64,000 bases of DNA from an uncultured Sedimentitalea sp. GTDB taxonomy: Bacteria > Pseudomonadota > Alphaproteobacteria > Rhodobacterales > Rhodobacteraceae. The translations under genes were made by a program, and so were the position numbers. Position 1 is the first letter of the stretch, and each line of letters starts with the position of its first letter. The stretch covers positions 310,001 to 374,000 of the forward strand of contig CANNGH010000002.1 in assembly GCA_947504115.1 (NCBI GenBank), given 5' to 3'. Below, piece by piece: positions 47,776-56,481 of this stretch. A model generated the notes under the pieces. That model did not search any database and was not told the DNA's origin. It worked only from the letters and a program-made list of their open reading frames with translations.

Positions 47776-48948
47776 TCAGCCCTTCCGCGCTTCCAGAACC
47801 GAGACGTAATTGGCCACCGCCGATCCGCCCATGTTGAAGACCAGCCCCAGATTGGCGCCCGGTTTCTGCATCTCGCCCGCCTGATCGGTCAATTGCCGGT
47901 AGGCGAGTGCGTGCATGGAAACACCGGTGGCACCGACCGGATGGCCCTTGGCCTTGAGACCTCCCGACAGGTTCACCGGCAGCGCCCCGTCGCGGTAGAC
48001 CGTGCCGTCGTCGAGCGCGCGCGCGCCCTGCCCTTTCGGCGCCAGGCCCATCGCCTCGTAGGTCAGCAATTCGGCAATGGTGAAGCAATCATGCACCTCG
48101 GCGAAGTCGATATCCTCCAGCGTGACACCGGCAGAATTGAACGCCTCGGCGAATGCCCGCTCGGGCCCCTCGAAGGCCAAAAAATCGCGGCGCGACATCG
48201 GCAGGAAATCACTGACATGCGCGGCGGCGCGGATACCGACCGAGCGCGGGAAATTCGCGGCGTTCTCGTCGGTCGTCAGCACCAGCGCGGCGGCACCGTC
48301 GCTGACCAGCGAGCAATCGGTCAGCCGCAGCGGCGGCGCGATCTCGGGGTTCGAGTTCGAGACCGTGCTGCAATGTTCGAAGGTAAATTCCTTGTGCATC
48401 TGCGCCAGCGGGTTGGCCATGGCATTGGCGTGGTTCTTGACGGCGATCCGCGCCATCGCGTTTAGCGGGGAGGCATGGCGTGCCTCGTATTCGCGCGCCG
48501 CGACGCCGAAGACCTGCGGAAAGCTCAGCGCCGCCTCGTCCGTGTCGTTCTGATAGCCGGCACCCGCCAGTGCCTGCGTGACATCGCGGGTCGACCGGCT
48601 GGTCATCTTCTCGGCACCGACAACCAGCACGGTGCGCGCCTTGCCCGCCTGAATGGCGTTCATCCCGGCATGGATCGCCGCCGAACCGGAGGCGCAGGCA
48701 TTTTCCGCGCGCATCCCCGGTTTGAACCGCAATTGCGGATAGGCCTGATGGATCAGCGACGAGGCAAAACCGTCCGGCACCAGGCCCGAGTTGAAATGTC
48801 CCAGAAACACCGCGTCGATATCGGCGGGGTCGATCCCGGATTCCTCGACCGCCTCGCGCGTGACGGCAACGATCAGGTCTTCGAGATTTTGCTCCAGCCG
48901 CCCGAATTTCGTGTGGCCGCTGCCGACGATGGAAATTCCCGTGCTCAT
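47776..48948 (-). CDS. Thiolase family protein (SCP-x type)
   Basis: A 390-residue thiolase of the sterol-carrier/acetyl-CoA acetyltransferase group. The nucleophile cysteine lies in ENACASGSAAIHAG (about residue 88), with HDCFTIAELL (about 290) and KAKGHPVGATG (about 345). It would cleave a 3-oxoacyl-CoA to acetyl- or propionyl-CoA. GAGGAGG precedes the ATG at 48948; the frame to 49623 is antisense to the regulator gene. First gene of the six-gene operon. Confidence 0.88.
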   Translation of the reverse strand: MSTGISIVGSGHTKFGRLEQNLEDLIVAVTREAVEESGIDPADIDAVFLGHFNSGLVPDGFASSLIHQAYPQLRFKPGMRAENACASGSAAIHAGMNAIQAGKARTVLVVGAEKMTSRSTRDVTQALAGAGYQNDTDEAALSFPQVFGVAAREYEARHASPLNAMARIAVKNHANAMANPLAQMHKEFTFEHCSTVSNSNPEIAPPLRLTDCSLVSDGAAALVLTTDENAANFPRSVGIRAAAHVSDFLPMSRRDFLAFEGPERAFAEAFNSAGVTLEDIDFAEVHDCFTIAELLTYEAMGLAPKGQGARALDDGTVYRDGALPVNLSGGLKAKGHPVGATGVSMHALAYRQLTDQAGEMQKPGANLGLVFNMGGSAVANYVSVLEARKG

Positions 48949-49012
48949 GGCGTCCTCCTCGTGGTTCATGATCCACAATGACACAATCCCGCTCTGGCGG
49001 TATCGGGGGAAA

Positions 49013-49052
49013 TACGTAATATGATAGGTGTCTATACGTAATTGACTACGTG
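49013..49052. promoter_or_regulatory. Three TACGTA-type boxes between thiolase operon and regulator
   Basis: TACGTA occurs at 49013-49018 and 49035-49040, with a third TACGTG at 49047-49052, at spacings of 22 and 12 bases, close to whole turns of the helix. FixJ/NarL-type LuxR regulators bind tandem sites of this kind (GTAMGTAG-like), and the divergent gene here encodes such a protein, so these are probably its operators. The last box ends only ten bases before the regulator ATG, which would suit autorepression. Confidence 0.55.
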
Positions 49053-49062
49053 GTAAGCCTCC

Positions 49063-49632
49063 ATGACCGACACATCCACACCGCAAAAGGCGGCGACGCT
49101 CGGCTTTCGGGAATCGCCGGTGGCACAGATCGTCGTGCGCCACCGCCGCATCATCGAGGCGAACAAGGCGATCGAACGCCTGTTCGGCTATGGCCGCGAC
49201 GAGGTGGTGAACCGGTCGGTGCAGCGGCTGTATCCCACGACCGCGGATTTCAACCAGATCGGCGAAAAATGCGAAACCCGGATGCGCGCAACCGGCGACA
49301 TCTATTACGAAGACGAACGCTTCATGCAGACCAAGGCGCACGAGATTTTCTGGGCCCGCGCCAAGGGGATCACGCTGTCGCCAGAGGATCCGTTCGCCCT
49401 GATGGTCTGGAGTTTCGAGAAGATCGCCAGCAAATCCTATCGCTCGGTCGATCTCAGCCCGCGCGAGCGCGAGGTGGCGCACCATCTGGTCAATGGCCGC
49501 ACGTCCCGCGAAATCGGCGCGGCGCTGGGGATCTCGCACCGCACCGTCGAGGTGCACCGCGCCCGCCTGATGCGCAAGTTCAACGTCAAGAACACCGCCG
49601 CGCTGGTGTCCGAGATCGTGCACGCGGTTTGA
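49063..49632 (+). CDS. PAS-domain LuxR-type transcription regulator
   Basis: A 189-residue protein with an N-terminal PAS domain (about residues 15-120: FRESPVAQIVVRHRRIIEANKAIERLFG) and a C-terminal LuxR-type helix-turn-helix (about 128-185: LSPREREVAHHLVNGRTSREIGAALGISHRTVEVHRARLMRKFN-type). No receiver domain is present, so it senses through the PAS fold, not by phosphorylation. It is divergent from the thiolase-ligase-TRAP-SDR operon and is likely its regulator, possibly sensing a substrate or CoA ester; the ligand is not known. Confidence 0.85.
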   Translation: MTDTSTPQKAATLGFRESPVAQIVVRHRRIIEANKAIERLFGYGRDEVVNRSVQRLYPTTADFNQIGEKCETRMRATGDIYYEDERFMQTKAHEIFWARAKGITLSPEDPFALMVWSFEKIASKSYRSVDLSPREREVAHHLVNGRTSREIGAALGISHRTVEVHRARLMRKFNVKNTAALVSEIVHAV

Positions 49633-49683
49633 GCGGCGATCACGACGCGCCGGGCCGACTCATTGCTGCGGGGCCGAAACGAA

Positions 49684-49720
49684 AACGGCCCCGGAACCTG
49701 TCCACGGTTCCGGGGCCGTT
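49684..49720. terminator. 15-bp hairpin between regulator and ccoP
   Basis: Perfect inverted repeat 49684-49698 with 49706-49720 around a seven-base loop. It lies 51 bases after the PAS-LuxR stop and 25 bases after the ccoP stop on the other strand. On the minus strand it is followed by TTTT (CGTTTTCG), so it is best placed as the ccoP terminator and may also stop the regulator transcript. Confidence 0.75.
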
Positions 49721-49745
49721 GCAACTGTCGCGACGGCGCGTCGCC

Positions 49746-50600
49746 TTATTCGCCGCCGCCAAGTTGGTGCACATAAGCGGACACCGCGCGGATCTGCGCC
49801 TCGGTCAGGCGGCCCGACCAGGCGGGCATCACGCCGAAGCGGCTGTAGGTGACTGTCTCCATCAACGTGTCGTAATCCCCGCCATAAAGCCAGATCGCAT
49901 CGGTCAGGTTGGGCGCGCCTTGCGCCCGGTCGCCGGTGCCGTCTTCCATGTGGCAAGCGGCGCAGTTGTCCATGAACACCGTTTCGCCCGCTTCGACCTG
50001 CGAGGCATCCTGCGGCGTTTGCGACAGGGACATCACGTAGTTGACCACCTGCTCGATCTCTTCCTCCTCGAGCATCTCGCCGAAGGCGGGCATTTCGGAC
50101 CAACGCGCATCCGGGTCCTCTTCGTTGCGGATGCCGTGGCTGATCGTCGTGTGGATCGCCTCCATGTCGCCGCCCCACAGCCAGTTGTCGTCCAGCAGGT
50201 TGGGATAGCCCACCGCCCCCGCCGCGCCCGAGCCGTGGCATTGCGCGCACCAGGTGCGAAACACCGCGCCGCCGGCCTGCACCGCATAGGTGTTGAGATC
50301 GGCATCGTTCGAGATATCGCCCAGATCGACCGACGCCAACCGCGTGTTGATCGCGGCATTGGCCTCGTTCACCGCGGCGATCTCCTTGGCAACCTCGGCC
50401 CGCGTGGACCAACCCAGCACCCCGGCAGTCGCGCGGTTGACCAGCGGCCAGGCCGGATAGGCGATGGTATAGATGACGGCCCAGAATATGGTCGCATAGA
50501 AGGTCCAAAGCCACCAGCGCGGCATCGGGTTGTTGAATTCCTCGATACCGTCCCAGTTATGGCCCGTCGTTTCGGGATCGCCCTTTTGTCTCTTGCTCAT
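49746..50600 (-). CDS. ccoP: cbb3 oxidase subunit III, di-haem cytochrome c
   Basis: Membrane-anchored electron-entry subunit of the high-affinity cbb3 oxidase. The 284-residue protein has one membrane segment (about residues 30-52) and two haem c sites, CAQCH (about 117-121) and CAACH (about 215-219), in the periplasm. Starts [25 protein letters not shown], the conserved CcoP beginning. The ATG overlaps the ccoQ stop by four bases. Downstream is a terminator; the ccoGHIS assembly genes do not follow here. Confidence 0.97.
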   Translation of the reverse strand: MSKRQKGDPETTGHNWDGIEEFNNPMPRWWLWTFYATIFWAVIYTIAYPAWPLVNRATAGVLGWSTRAEVAKEIAAVNEANAAINTRLASVDLGDISNDADLNTYAVQAGGAVFRTWCAQCHGSGAAGAVGYPNLLDDNWLWGGDMEAIHTTISHGIRNEEDPDARWSEMPAFGEMLEEEEIEQVVNYVMSLSQTPQDASQVEAGETVFMDNCAACHMEDGTGDRAQGAPNLTDAIWLYGGDYDTLMETVTYSRFGVMPAWSGRLTEAQIRAVSAYVHQLGGGE

Positions 50601-50821
50601 TTCTTGCGCTCCTCCTCGGAGTTCTCGCCCTCTTCATGTTCGGAGGTGGCGGGTTTGTCTTCGTGCCGAAACGGGATGTTGGCCGTGTCATCATGGGTTT
50701 TCCGGCTGCCCGGACGGAACACCCAGACAACCACGCCAATGAAAAAGACAAACAGCAGCAGCAACATCCAGCTGTCGGCGAACTGGCGCAGGAAGGAATA
50801 TGTTTCCGTATCCGGTTCCAT
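50597..50821 (-). CDS. ccoQ: cbb3 oxidase small subunit CcoQ
   Basis: A 74-residue subunit that stabilises the complex and protects it from oxygen. It has one membrane segment (about residues 16-36, [20 protein letters not shown]) and a hydrophilic acidic tail. It lies nine bases after ccoO and overlaps ccoP by four bases. Confidence 0.92.
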   Translation of the reverse strand: MEPDTETYSFLRQFADSWMLLLLFVFFIGVVVWVFRPGSRKTHDDTANIPFRHEDKPATSEHEEGENSEEERKK

Positions 50822-50830
50822 AACTCCCCC

Positions 50831-51622
50831 TTAGCGGCTCGCCACCGGCGTGAAGGTCGAGAAATCGACCAGCGTGCCCAGCATCTGGAGATAGGCGATC
50901 AGGGCATCCATCTCGGAAACACCCGGTCGACCGTCGAAATTGCGCACCTGCGCCTTGGCATAGCGCTCCAGCAACCCGTCATAGTCGCTGTCGGGATCGG
51001 CCTGCGCCAGAAAATCGGCGGCGGCGTTTTCCATCATCTCGTCCGAATAGGGCACGCCAACCATCTGCTGGGCCGTCAGAAGATCCTCGATATGGGTCGG
51101 CGTGATCAGGCGCTCTTCCAGAAAGGCGTATTTCGGCATGATCGATTCCGGCACGACGGATTGCGGATCGCGCAGGTGATCGAGATGCCATTCGTCCGAA
51201 TAGCGCCCCCCGACACGGGCCAGATCCGGGCCCGTCCGCTTGGACCCCCACTGGAACGGGTGGTCATACATCGATTCGGCTGCCAGTGAATAATGACCGT
51301 AACGCTCGACCTCGTCGCGCATGGGGCGGATCATCTGGCTGTGGCAGGTATAGCACCCCTCGCGCACATAGATCTCGCGCCCGGTCAGTTCCAGCGGCGT
51401 GTAGGGGCGCATCCCCTCGACCTTTTCGATGGTGTTTTCGAGGTAGAACAGCGGCACGATCTGCACCAGGCCGCCGACCGTCACGACGAGAAAGCTGAAG
51501 ATCAGCAACAGGGTCGCGTTGGTCTCGATGATGCGGTGCTTGTCCAGGAGCGAGCGCCGCTTGGGGCGCTCGCCTATGCCTGTCGCCGTGGCCGGCATCG
51601 GGGGTTTCTTGTCAATGGCCAT
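50831..51622 (-). CDS. ccoO: cbb3 oxidase subunit II, mono-haem cytochrome c
   Basis: The 263-residue membrane-anchored cytochrome subunit. One membrane segment (about residues 37-57), haem site CYTCH (about 90) preceded by REIYVREG, and the axial methionine region ending [22 protein letters not shown] lies upstream of the ATG at 51622; a much longer overlapping frame is antisense or out-of-frame noise over ccoN. Follows ccoN by 14 bp. Confidence 0.97.
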   Translation of the reverse strand: MAIDKKPPMPATATGIGERPKRRSLLDKHRIIETNATLLLIFSFLVVTVGGLVQIVPLFYLENTIEKVEGMRPYTPLELTGREIYVREGCYTCHSQMIRPMRDEVERYGHYSLAAESMYDHPFQWGSKRTGPDLARVGGRYSDEWHLDHLRDPQSVVPESIMPKYAFLEERLITPTHIEDLLTAQQMVGVPYSDEMMENAAADFLAQADPDSDYDGLLERYAKAQVRNFDGRPGVSEMDALIAYLQMLGTLVDFSTFTPVASR

Positions 51623-51636
51623 GTTCCGGGCCCTCC

Positions 51637-53241
51637 TTATTCGGCCGGGACCGCGGTGGCGAGACTGGCCTCTTTGGCCGGTGCCCGCCGCACAGTCATC
51701 CACAAATTGTAGCACATGATGATGCCGCCGATGAGGTAGAGAACCCCGCCCAGACCGCGCACCACATACATCGGGAACTTGGCCGAAACCGTGTCCGCGA
51801 ACGAGTTGACGAGGAAGCCGTTGGCATCGACCTCGCGCCACATCAGCCCTTCCATGATGCCGGTCACCCACATCGACGCCGCATAAAGAACGATGCCGAT
51901 GGTCGCCAGCCAGAAGTGCCAGGACACCAGCGTCAGCGAATAGAGCCGCTCGCGCTTCCACAGCACGGGCACCAGGAAATAGAGCGCGCCGAAGGTGATC
52001 ATGCCGTTCCAGCCAAGCGCGCCGGAATGAACGTGCCCGATGGTCCAGTCGGTGTAATGCGACAGCGCGTTCACCGCACGGATCGACATCATCGGTCCCT
52101 CGAAGGTCGACATGCCGTAGAACCCGACCGAGATCACCATCATCCGGATCACCGGATCGGTGCGCAGCTTGTCCCAGGCGCCCGACAGCGTCATCAGCCC
52201 GTTGATCATTCCGCCCCAGGACGGCATCCACAGCACGATCGAGAACACCATGCCCAGCGTCGTCGCCCAGTCGGGCAGCGCCGTGTAGTGCAGGTGGTGC
52301 GGACCGGCCCAGATATAGATGAAGATCAGCGCCCAGAAGTGGATGATCGACAGCTTGTAGCTGAACACCGGACGCTCGGCCTGTTTCGGGATGAAGTAAT
52401 ACATCATGCCGAGGAACCCGGCCGTCAGGAAGAAGCCGACAGCGTTGTGGCCGTACCACCATTGCGTCATGGCATCCTGCACGCCCGAGAACAGCGAGAT
52501 CGACCGCGAGCCGAAGACCGACACCGGCACCGCCATGTTGTTGACCACGTGCAGCATCGCCACGGTGACGATGAAGGACAGGTAGAACCAGTTGGCGACG
52601 TAGATATGCGGCTCTTTCCGCTTGATGATGGTGCCCATGAAAACCACCAGATAGGCCACCCAGACGATGGTCAGCCAGATATCGACATGCCATTCCGGCT
52701 CGGCATATTCGCGGGACTGGGTGGCGCCGAACAGATAGCCCGTGGCCGCCAGCACGATGAACAACTGATAACCCCAGAACACGAACCACGCCAGATTGCC
52801 GCCCCAGAGGCGCGCCGCGCTGGTGCGCTGGACGACGTAGAAAGACGTGGCGATCAGGCCGTTGCCGCCGAATGCGAAGATCACCGCCGAGGTATGCAGG
52901 GGACGCAGACGCCCGAAGTTGCCATAGCCGTTCAGCCAGTCGAAATTGAGGTTCGGAAAGGCCAGCTGAAAGGCGATGAAGGTGCCGACCAGGAACCCGA
53001 CCACGCCCCAGAGCGCCGTGGCGATCACGCCCGCCCGCACCACACCGTCCATGTATTCGTTCTGCGGATGTGCAATGGCCGGCTCGTCGGTGTGCCGCAG
53101 GGTATACAGAAACAGCCCACCCGCCGTCAGCATCACGATGATGGCATGAACCAGGTAAGCGGTATCGCGCGCGTAGTTGATCGCGATCATCGCGAACAGC
53201 GTGACCAGACCAAGCGCGACAAGCTTGATGTAATTCGACAT
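51637..53241 (-). CDS. ccoN: cbb3 oxidase catalytic subunit I
   Basis: Haem-copper oxidase subunit reducing oxygen at low concentration. The 534-residue protein has twelve or more membrane segments and conserved histidines for haem b, haem b3 and CuB (for example [24 protein letters not shown] and [11 protein letters not shown]). The start [11 protein letters not shown] at 53241 has GAGGGACGTC upstream; a longer frame to 53307 is not needed. First gene of ccoNOQP. A perfect FNR box lies 90 bp upstream. Confidence 0.97.
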   Translation of the reverse strand: MSNYIKLVALGLVTLFAMIAINYARDTAYLVHAIIVMLTAGGLFLYTLRHTDEPAIAHPQNEYMDGVVRAGVIATALWGVVGFLVGTFIAFQLAFPNLNFDWLNGYGNFGRLRPLHTSAVIFAFGGNGLIATSFYVVQRTSAARLWGGNLAWFVFWGYQLFIVLAATGYLFGATQSREYAEPEWHVDIWLTIVWVAYLVVFMGTIIKRKEPHIYVANWFYLSFIVTVAMLHVVNNMAVPVSVFGSRSISLFSGVQDAMTQWWYGHNAVGFFLTAGFLGMMYYFIPKQAERPVFSYKLSIIHFWALIFIYIWAGPHHLHYTALPDWATTLGMVFSIVLWMPSWGGMINGLMTLSGAWDKLRTDPVIRMMVISVGFYGMSTFEGPMMSIRAVNALSHYTDWTIGHVHSGALGWNGMITFGALYFLVPVLWKRERLYSLTLVSWHFWLATIGIVLYAASMWVTGIMEGLMWREVDANGFLVNSFADTVSAKFPMYVVRGLGGVLYLIGGIIMCYNLWMTVRRAPAKEASLATAVPAE

Positions 53242-53330
53242 ACGACGTCCCTCTGTCACGTCCCGCGCGATTTGTCGCACCGGACCTTTTTTGACTGACC
53301 GCTTCATGCAGAGGCGGGGGTTGGCCCGCT

Positions 53331-53344
53331 TTGATCTGCATCAA
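53331..53344. promoter_or_regulatory. FNR box (TTGAT-N4-ATCAA) between ccoN and usp
   Basis: The sequence TTGATCTGCATCAA matches the FNR/Anr consensus exactly. For ccoN (minus strand), placing the box centre at -41.5 puts a weak -10-like CATGAA (53308-53303) in the right place and gives a leader of about 55 bases, as for class II FNR-activated promoters. For usp (plus strand) the -10 candidate is less clear. Anaerobic or microaerobic activation of ccoN by FnrL is the expected role. Confidence 0.85.
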
Positions 53345-53453
53345 AACAATTGGAACCGTTCTATGTCACGGATCCGGGATCGACAACAGAAGGTTGACCG
53401 CTCTGCCCGCGGGCGAGACAATCGACCGCATCAAGACAAGCGTGAGGTTCCCA

Positions 53454-54293
53454 ATGGCTTACAAATCCCTGCTGACCGTCCTGACCGATGTCGGCATCGC
53501 CAAGGCAGCGCTGGAACATGTCATCGCCCTGGCCGAGGCGCAGGATGCACATGTGGACGCGCTATGCCTCGGGGTGGATCGCACGCAGACCGGCTATTAC
53601 TACGCCGGCGCGAATGCCATCATCATTCAGGAAACGCTGACCCGCGCCCGTGCCGAAGCTGCGGAAGCAATGCAATATGTCAAGGACGTTCTGGGGCGCT
53701 CGGGCGTGCATTGGGCGGTGGACGAGGGCGTTGCGCAGATCGCCGATCTCAACCGTCACGTCGCGCATCGTGCCCGGTTCGCCGATCTGGTGGTGCTGCC
53801 GCGACCCTACGGCGAGGATCGCGGCGGCGAGGTCGAGGCCACCGTCGAAGCCGCCATGTTCGAGGGCGACGCGCCGGTTCTGGTGGTTCCCGACAACGCC
53901 ACGCCGAAGGGCAAGCCGGAAAAGATTCTGGTCGCATGGAACGAAAGCGTCGAGGCGATGACCGCCATCCGCCGCGCCCTGCCCTTTCTCAAGGCCGCGG
54001 AACTGGTGCGCATCGTCGTGATCGACCCGCCGTCGCACGGCCCCGAACGCTCGGATCCGGGCGGGATGCTGTCGCAAATGCTGGCCCGGCACGGCGTGAA
54101 ATGCGAGATCGACGTTCTCAGCAAGACCATGCCGCGCGTCTCGGACGTGCTGAACCGCCATGCGGTGGATACCGGATCGGACATGATCGTGATGGGCGCT
54201 TATGGGCATTCGCGGTTCCGCGAGGCGATTCTGGGCGGCGCCACCCGCAATATGCTGGAAAAATCCGACGTCCCGGTCTTTCTGGCGCGCTGA
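53454..54293 (+). CDS. Tandem universal stress protein (cco/fnrL-linked)
   Basis: A 279-residue protein with two UspA folds, about residues 1-140 and 150-279. The second domain ends with the nucleotide motif GAYGHSRFREAILGGATRNM, in keeping with ATP binding. It is divergent from ccoN across 212 bp and sits before fnrL (convergent, 20-bp gap). In Rhodobacter sphaeroides an orf of the same size (orf277) lies between fnrL and ccoN under FnrL control. GTGAGG precedes the ATG at 53454; the frame from 53331 runs through the FNR box and is discarded. Confidence 0.88.
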   Translation: MAYKSLLTVLTDVGIAKAALEHVIALAEAQDAHVDALCLGVDRTQTGYYYAGANAIIIQETLTRARAEAAEAMQYVKDVLGRSGVHWAVDEGVAQIADLNRHVAHRARFADLVVLPRPYGEDRGGEVEATVEAAMFEGDAPVLVVPDNATPKGKPEKILVAWNESVEAMTAIRRALPFLKAAELVRIVVIDPPSHGPERSDPGGMLSQMLARHGVKCEIDVLSKTMPRVSDVLNRHAVDTGSDMIVMGAYGHSRFREAILGGATRNMLEKSDVPVFLAR

Positions 54294-54313
54294 GCGCGGG
54301 CCGCGGCGTTCGA

Positions 54314-55057
54314 TCAGCCGAGCATGCCGCCATCGGCGTCGTCGCCCGCCTCGTCCATAAGGCGGCGCATGTCGGGGATCGTCACATGGCGCTTGCCTTC
54401 AAGCTCGATCACCCCATCGCGTCTTAGCGCCGACATCTGTCGGCTGACGGTTTCCAGTGTCAGCCCCAGGTAATCCGACATCGCCTCGCGCGTCAGCGGC
54501 AGGTTGAACACCATCGGTCCCGTGGCCGGCTGCGTGTGCAGCGACGCATCGCGCCGCGCCACGATGGACAGCAGGCTGGCGATCTTTTCGCGCGCCGTCT
54601 TGCGGCCCAGCACCAGCATCCATTCCCGTGCCGCATCCAGTTCGTCCAGCGTCATTTCCAGCAGGCGGTTGGCGACGGTCGGTGTCTCGGCCATCATCTG
54701 TTCGAACGGCTTCTTGCGGAAACAGCACATCACGACATCGGTGGTCGCCACCACGTCATAGGCCGCACCCTCGCGCCCCGGACGTCCGACGAAATCGCTG
54801 GGCAGCAGCAACCCGACCATCTGCGTGCGCCCGTCCTCCATCGTCTGGGTCAGGGTGGCGATGCCCGAGACGATGGAGCCGACGAATTCCATCTTGTCGC
54901 CCGACCAGATGATCGTCTGCCCGGCCTCGAAGCTGCGGTAATACTTGATCTCCTCAAGGCGCTCCAACTCGGAGGTGTCGCAGCGCGCGCAAACGGCGCG
55001 ATGACGGATCGGGCAATCGTGGCATTTCTGGGCAATCTGCGGGGCGGTCAGGGTCAT
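54314..55057 (-). CDS. fnrL: Anaerobic regulator FnrL (Crp/Fnr family)
   Basis: Oxygen-sensing activator with a [4Fe-4S] cluster. The 247-residue protein has N-terminal cysteines in CHDCPIRHRAVCARC (Cys12, 15, 23 and 26), a further CC pair at about 113-114 in VVMCCF, the cAMP-type fold, and the DNA-binding helix TREAMSDYLGLTLETVSRQMSAL (about 185-207), where ETVSR matches the FNR recognition helix. The start at 55057 fits the known family; two ATG codons are adjacent. The frame to 55108 reads through a FNR box. Confidence 0.95.
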   Translation of the reverse strand: MTLTAPQIAQKCHDCPIRHRAVCARCDTSELERLEEIKYYRSFEAGQTIIWSGDKMEFVGSIVSGIATLTQTMEDGRTQMVGLLLPSDFVGRPGREGAAYDVVATTDVVMCCFRKKPFEQMMAETPTVANRLLEMTLDELDAAREWMLVLGRKTAREKIASLLSIVARRDASLHTQPATGPMVFNLPLTREAMSDYLGLTLETVSRQMSALRRDGVIELEGKRHVTIPDMRRLMDEAGDDADGGMLG

Positions 55058-55069
55058 CATCGGTCTCGA

Positions 55070-55083
55070 TTGATTTAGGTCAA
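55070..55083. promoter_or_regulatory. FNR box between fnrL and hemN
   Basis: TTGATTTAGGTCAA differs from TTGAT-N4-ATCAA at one base. On the plus strand its centre is 43 bases before the hemN ATG, with a -10-like CATAAC at 55106-55111, which places the transcript start at about 55118. On the minus strand it is 12 bases upstream of the fnrL ATG, where binding would block rather than activate fnrL. Confidence 0.78.
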
Positions 55084-55119
55084 GGCACATGCTGCCCTCG
55101 TTGACCATAACCTAATCCC

Positions 55120-56475
55120 ATGATGGACAAATCTCAATTGGCAGCCTTGGGTCTGTTCGACGCCAAGGTCCCCCGCTACACCAGCTATCCGACCGCGCCG
55201 CAATTCAGCAATGATGTGGGACCGGATACTTACGCCGAATGGATCGGCTGCATACCGGCCGGTTCCGCCATATCCCTTTACGTTCACGTGCCTTTCTGTC
55301 GGCGGTTATGCTGGTTCTGCGCCTGCCGCACGCAAGGCACGCAGAGCGATTCGCCGGTGCTGGCCTACCTCGAAACGCTCAAGGCGGAACTGGTCCTTCT
55401 GGCCCGCACCCTGCCCGAGGGCGTCACCTTGTCGCGGCTGCACTGGGGCGGGGGCACGCCCACCCTGCTGTCGCCGGCGATGATGGCGGAACTGGCGGGT
55501 GCGATCCATGATGTCGCGCCGCTGGGCGAGGGTGCGGAATTCTCGGTCGAGATCGACCCCAACGAGATCGACGGCCCGCGCCTTGACGCGCTGGCGGCGG
55601 CGGGGATGAATCGCGCCTCGATCGGGGTGCAGGATTTCGACCCCGAGATCCAGAAGACCATCGGGCGAATCCAGGGTTACGAACTGACCCGCGACACGGT
55701 CGAGATGATCCGCGCCCGTGGCATCGCCAGCCTGAATGCCGATATCCTGTTCGGCCTGCCCCACCAGACCCAGGCGCGCATGACCGAAAGCGTGCAAAAA
55801 CTGCTGTCGCTGAACCCGGACCGCGTCGCGCTTTACGGGTATGCGCACGTGCCGTGGATGGCCAAGCGCCAGCAGCTGATCCCGTCGGACGCGCTGCCGA
55901 CACCGCAGGAACGGCTGGATCTGTTCGAAATGGCGCGCCGCCTGTTCCTTTGGGACAACTACGCCGAAATCGGCATCGACCATTTCGCGACGCAATCCGA
56001 CGGGCTGGCCGTGGCGCAAAAGGCGGGGCGGTTGCGGCGGAATTTTCAGGGCTACACCGACGATCCGGCCGATGTGCTGATCGGGGTGGGCGCGTCGTCG
56101 ATCTCGCGGTTTCCGCAAGGCTATGCACAGAACGCGCCGGCGACCTCGGCTCATACCGGCAAGATCCGCGACGGGCGATTCTCGACCTCGCGCGGGCACG
56201 CGTTCAAGGGCGAGGACCGGCTGCGCGGTCGCATGATCGAGGCGTTGATGTGCGATTTCCGCATCGATTCGGCGGAAATGCGCGACCGCTTCGGCGCGAC
56301 GCAAGCGCAACTCGACGCCATGTTCGCGCAGGTGAACACGGCGTTTAACGGCCTGTTGTCCATCAGCGCCGACGGGCTGTTCGTCCCGCAGGAGGCCCGC
56401 CCCCTGACGCGCATGATCGCCCGCGCATTCGATGCCTATGACCTCAGCAAGGCGGGCCACAGCTCCGCCATCTGA
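55120..56475 (+). CDS. hemN: Oxygen-independent coproporphyrinogen III oxidase
   Basis: Radical-SAM enzyme for haem synthesis without oxygen. The 451-residue protein has the cluster cysteines CRRLCWFC (CX3CX2C, about residues 60-67) in YVHVPFCRRLCWFC, RYTSYPTAPQF at the N-terminus, GGGTPTLLS and NRASIGVQDFDPEIQ. No Shine-Dalgarno run precedes the ATG at 55120, and the nearby FNR-type promoter suggests an almost leaderless transcript. A start one codon later (55123) is possible. Confidence 0.95.
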   Translation: MMDKSQLAALGLFDAKVPRYTSYPTAPQFSNDVGPDTYAEWIGCIPAGSAISLYVHVPFCRRLCWFCACRTQGTQSDSPVLAYLETLKAELVLLARTLPEGVTLSRLHWGGGTPTLLSPAMMAELAGAIHDVAPLGEGAEFSVEIDPNEIDGPRLDALAAAGMNRASIGVQDFDPEIQKTIGRIQGYELTRDTVEMIRARGIASLNADILFGLPHQTQARMTESVQKLLSLNPDRVALYGYAHVPWMAKRQQLIPSDALPTPQERLDLFEMARRLFLWDNYAEIGIDHFATQSDGLAVAQKAGRLRRNFQGYTDDPADVLIGVGASSISRFPQGYAQNAPATSAHTGKIRDGRFSTSRGHAFKGEDRLRGRMIEALMCDFRIDSAEMRDRFGATQAQLDAMFAQVNTAFNGLLSISADGLFVPQEARPLTRMIARAFDAYDLSKAGHSSAI

Positions 56476-56481
56476 AGCGGC

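Noticed and set aside
42790-48465. Long plus-strand frames (770 and 772 codons) opposite the SDR, TRAP and ligase genes
   Set aside because: Histidine-, arginine- and glutamine-rich antisense translations without domains; the minus-strand genes have full motifs and ribosome sites.
49063-49623. N-terminal extension of the thiolase reading frame to 49623
   Set aside because: The extra 225 codons are antisense to the PAS-LuxR gene; the thiolase family start and GAGGAGG site are at 48948.
51623-53344. Fusion of ccoO with a large upstream frame (837 codons)
   Set aside because: The upstream part is an out-of-frame reading of ccoN. CcoO has its own ribosome site at 51622 and normal length.
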